Shown: positions 63,898-64,000 of the stretch, piece after piece
Layout of the letters: each line of letters begins with the position of its first letter
Numbering within the stretch: position 1 is the stretch's first letter
Assembly (NCBI GenBank): GCA_030418115.1
Contig: JAUHQD010000008.1
Span: 146,611 to 210,610 of the forward strand
Source: Alteromonadaceae bacterium BrNp21-10
Lineage (GTDB): Bacteria > Pseudomonadota > Gammaproteobacteria > Enterobacterales > Alteromonadaceae
Reading direction: 5' to 3'
Length of the DNA stretch: 64,000 bases
The notes under the pieces: generated by a model
Seen by the model: only the letters and a program-made list of their open reading frames with translations
What the model was told of the DNA's origin: nothing
Database searches by the model: none
Made by a program: the position numbers and the translations under genes

Positions 63898-64000
63898 TGT
63901 ACACCGATACGAGGTAAACTTCCCTTAATATAAAACGGTGTACAACATGATGAAGACTCAACGAAAATATTCAGCAGAATTTAGAATAGATGCAGCTAAT
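63898..64000 (+). mobile_element. Left end of an IS3-type insertion sequence
   Basis: The presumed end begins TGTACACCGATACGAGGT at 63898, exactly where the OST-HTH-like frame stops being readable. CGGTGTACA (63936-63944) is the reverse complement of TGTACACCG (63898-63906), a short inverted repeat in front of the transposase. The element continues past the window. Confidence 0.6.
63947..64000 (+). CDS. Transposase OrfA, N-terminal fragment (cut by window edge)
   Basis: Eighteen codons are visible from the ATG at 63947: MMKTQRKYSAEFRIDAAN. The RKYSAEF pattern opens many IS3-family OrfA (helix-turn-helix) proteins. A second ATG at 63950 could also be the start. The rest of the gene lies beyond the window. 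Confidence 0.65.
   Translation, partial: MMKTQRKYSAEFRIDAAN

Overview
The window looks like chromosome of a marine-type Gammaproteobacterium, most likely in or near the Alteromonadales. The evidence is a full set of gammaproteobacterial core genes (spoT, rpoZ, gmk, recG, rsmJ, cyaY, hemC/D/X/Y, proA, ilvY/ilvC, class II ketol-acid reductoisomerase, ubiK, rep, cytochrome c5), small secreted DUF3718 and DUF2914 proteins, a FimV-type LysM domain, and moderate G+C. The order-level placement is inference; no rRNA is present to settle it. Many of the genes (rep, ilvC/ilvY, yifB, ilvEDA, hemCDXY, cyaY, yigZ, recG-spoT-rpoZ-gmk) lie within one arc of the Escherichia coli map, so the backbone is probably ancestral, with accessory genes set between.

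Layout. 1-3461: a cut-off purple-acid-type phosphatase and a TonB-dependent receptor on the minus strand, preceded by a PhoB-box-like site. 3526-5641: a membrane protein with a degenerate GGDEF domain, overlapping an AraC-type regulator. 5663-10859: yigZ, an AEC transporter, a decayed fragment of a yhiN-like gene, a lipoprotein resembling sugar-phosphate isomerases, intact yhiN, a DUF3718 protein and a peroxiredoxin. 10917-18246: the minus-strand block gmk-rpoZ-spoT-ridA-peroxiredoxin-recG-rsmJ. 18418-22619: cyaY, an esterase and a DUF2914 protein, then an acyltransferase and an amidohydrolase. 22900-28381: hemC, a hemD-hemX fusion, hemY, and proA.

28561-41622 is a cobalamin region on the minus strand. 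A cobalamin riboswitch leads btuD-btuC-cobT-cobS-cobU-cobC-cobQ-cobO-btuF-(second phosphatase)-cbiB-cobD, almost all overlapping or within a few bases of each other. A second cobalamin riboswitch then leads btuB. Together they encode uptake through the outer and inner membranes, adenosylation, aminopropanol attachment and nucleotide-loop assembly. No corrin-ring synthesis gene is present, so this is a salvage set.

41729-44190 is the divergent ilvC/ilvY pair with an inverted-repeat operator between the genes, followed by comM. 45916-50872 is a three-gene envelope operon: an MMPL/RND exporter, a periplasmic LolA-like protein, and a LysM (FimV-type) protein with a probable outer-membrane barrel. 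It is the best candidate here for a poorly described system. 51603-56261 is an attenuator-controlled ilvEDA operon whose leader peptide is rich in Ile, Val and Leu codons; the acetolactate synthase genes that usually sit in such operons are absent. 56305-63141 holds ubiK, an alpha/beta hydrolase, rep, a GAF-GAF-GGDEF-EAL protein and cytochrome c5.

The right end is a plasticity point. A tRNA-Arg(CCG) gene is followed 168 bases later by a second copy of its last bases. After that come the 3' stub of a gene that resembles an OST-HTH (LOTUS) domain and the start of an IS3-type transposase that appears to have cut that gene.
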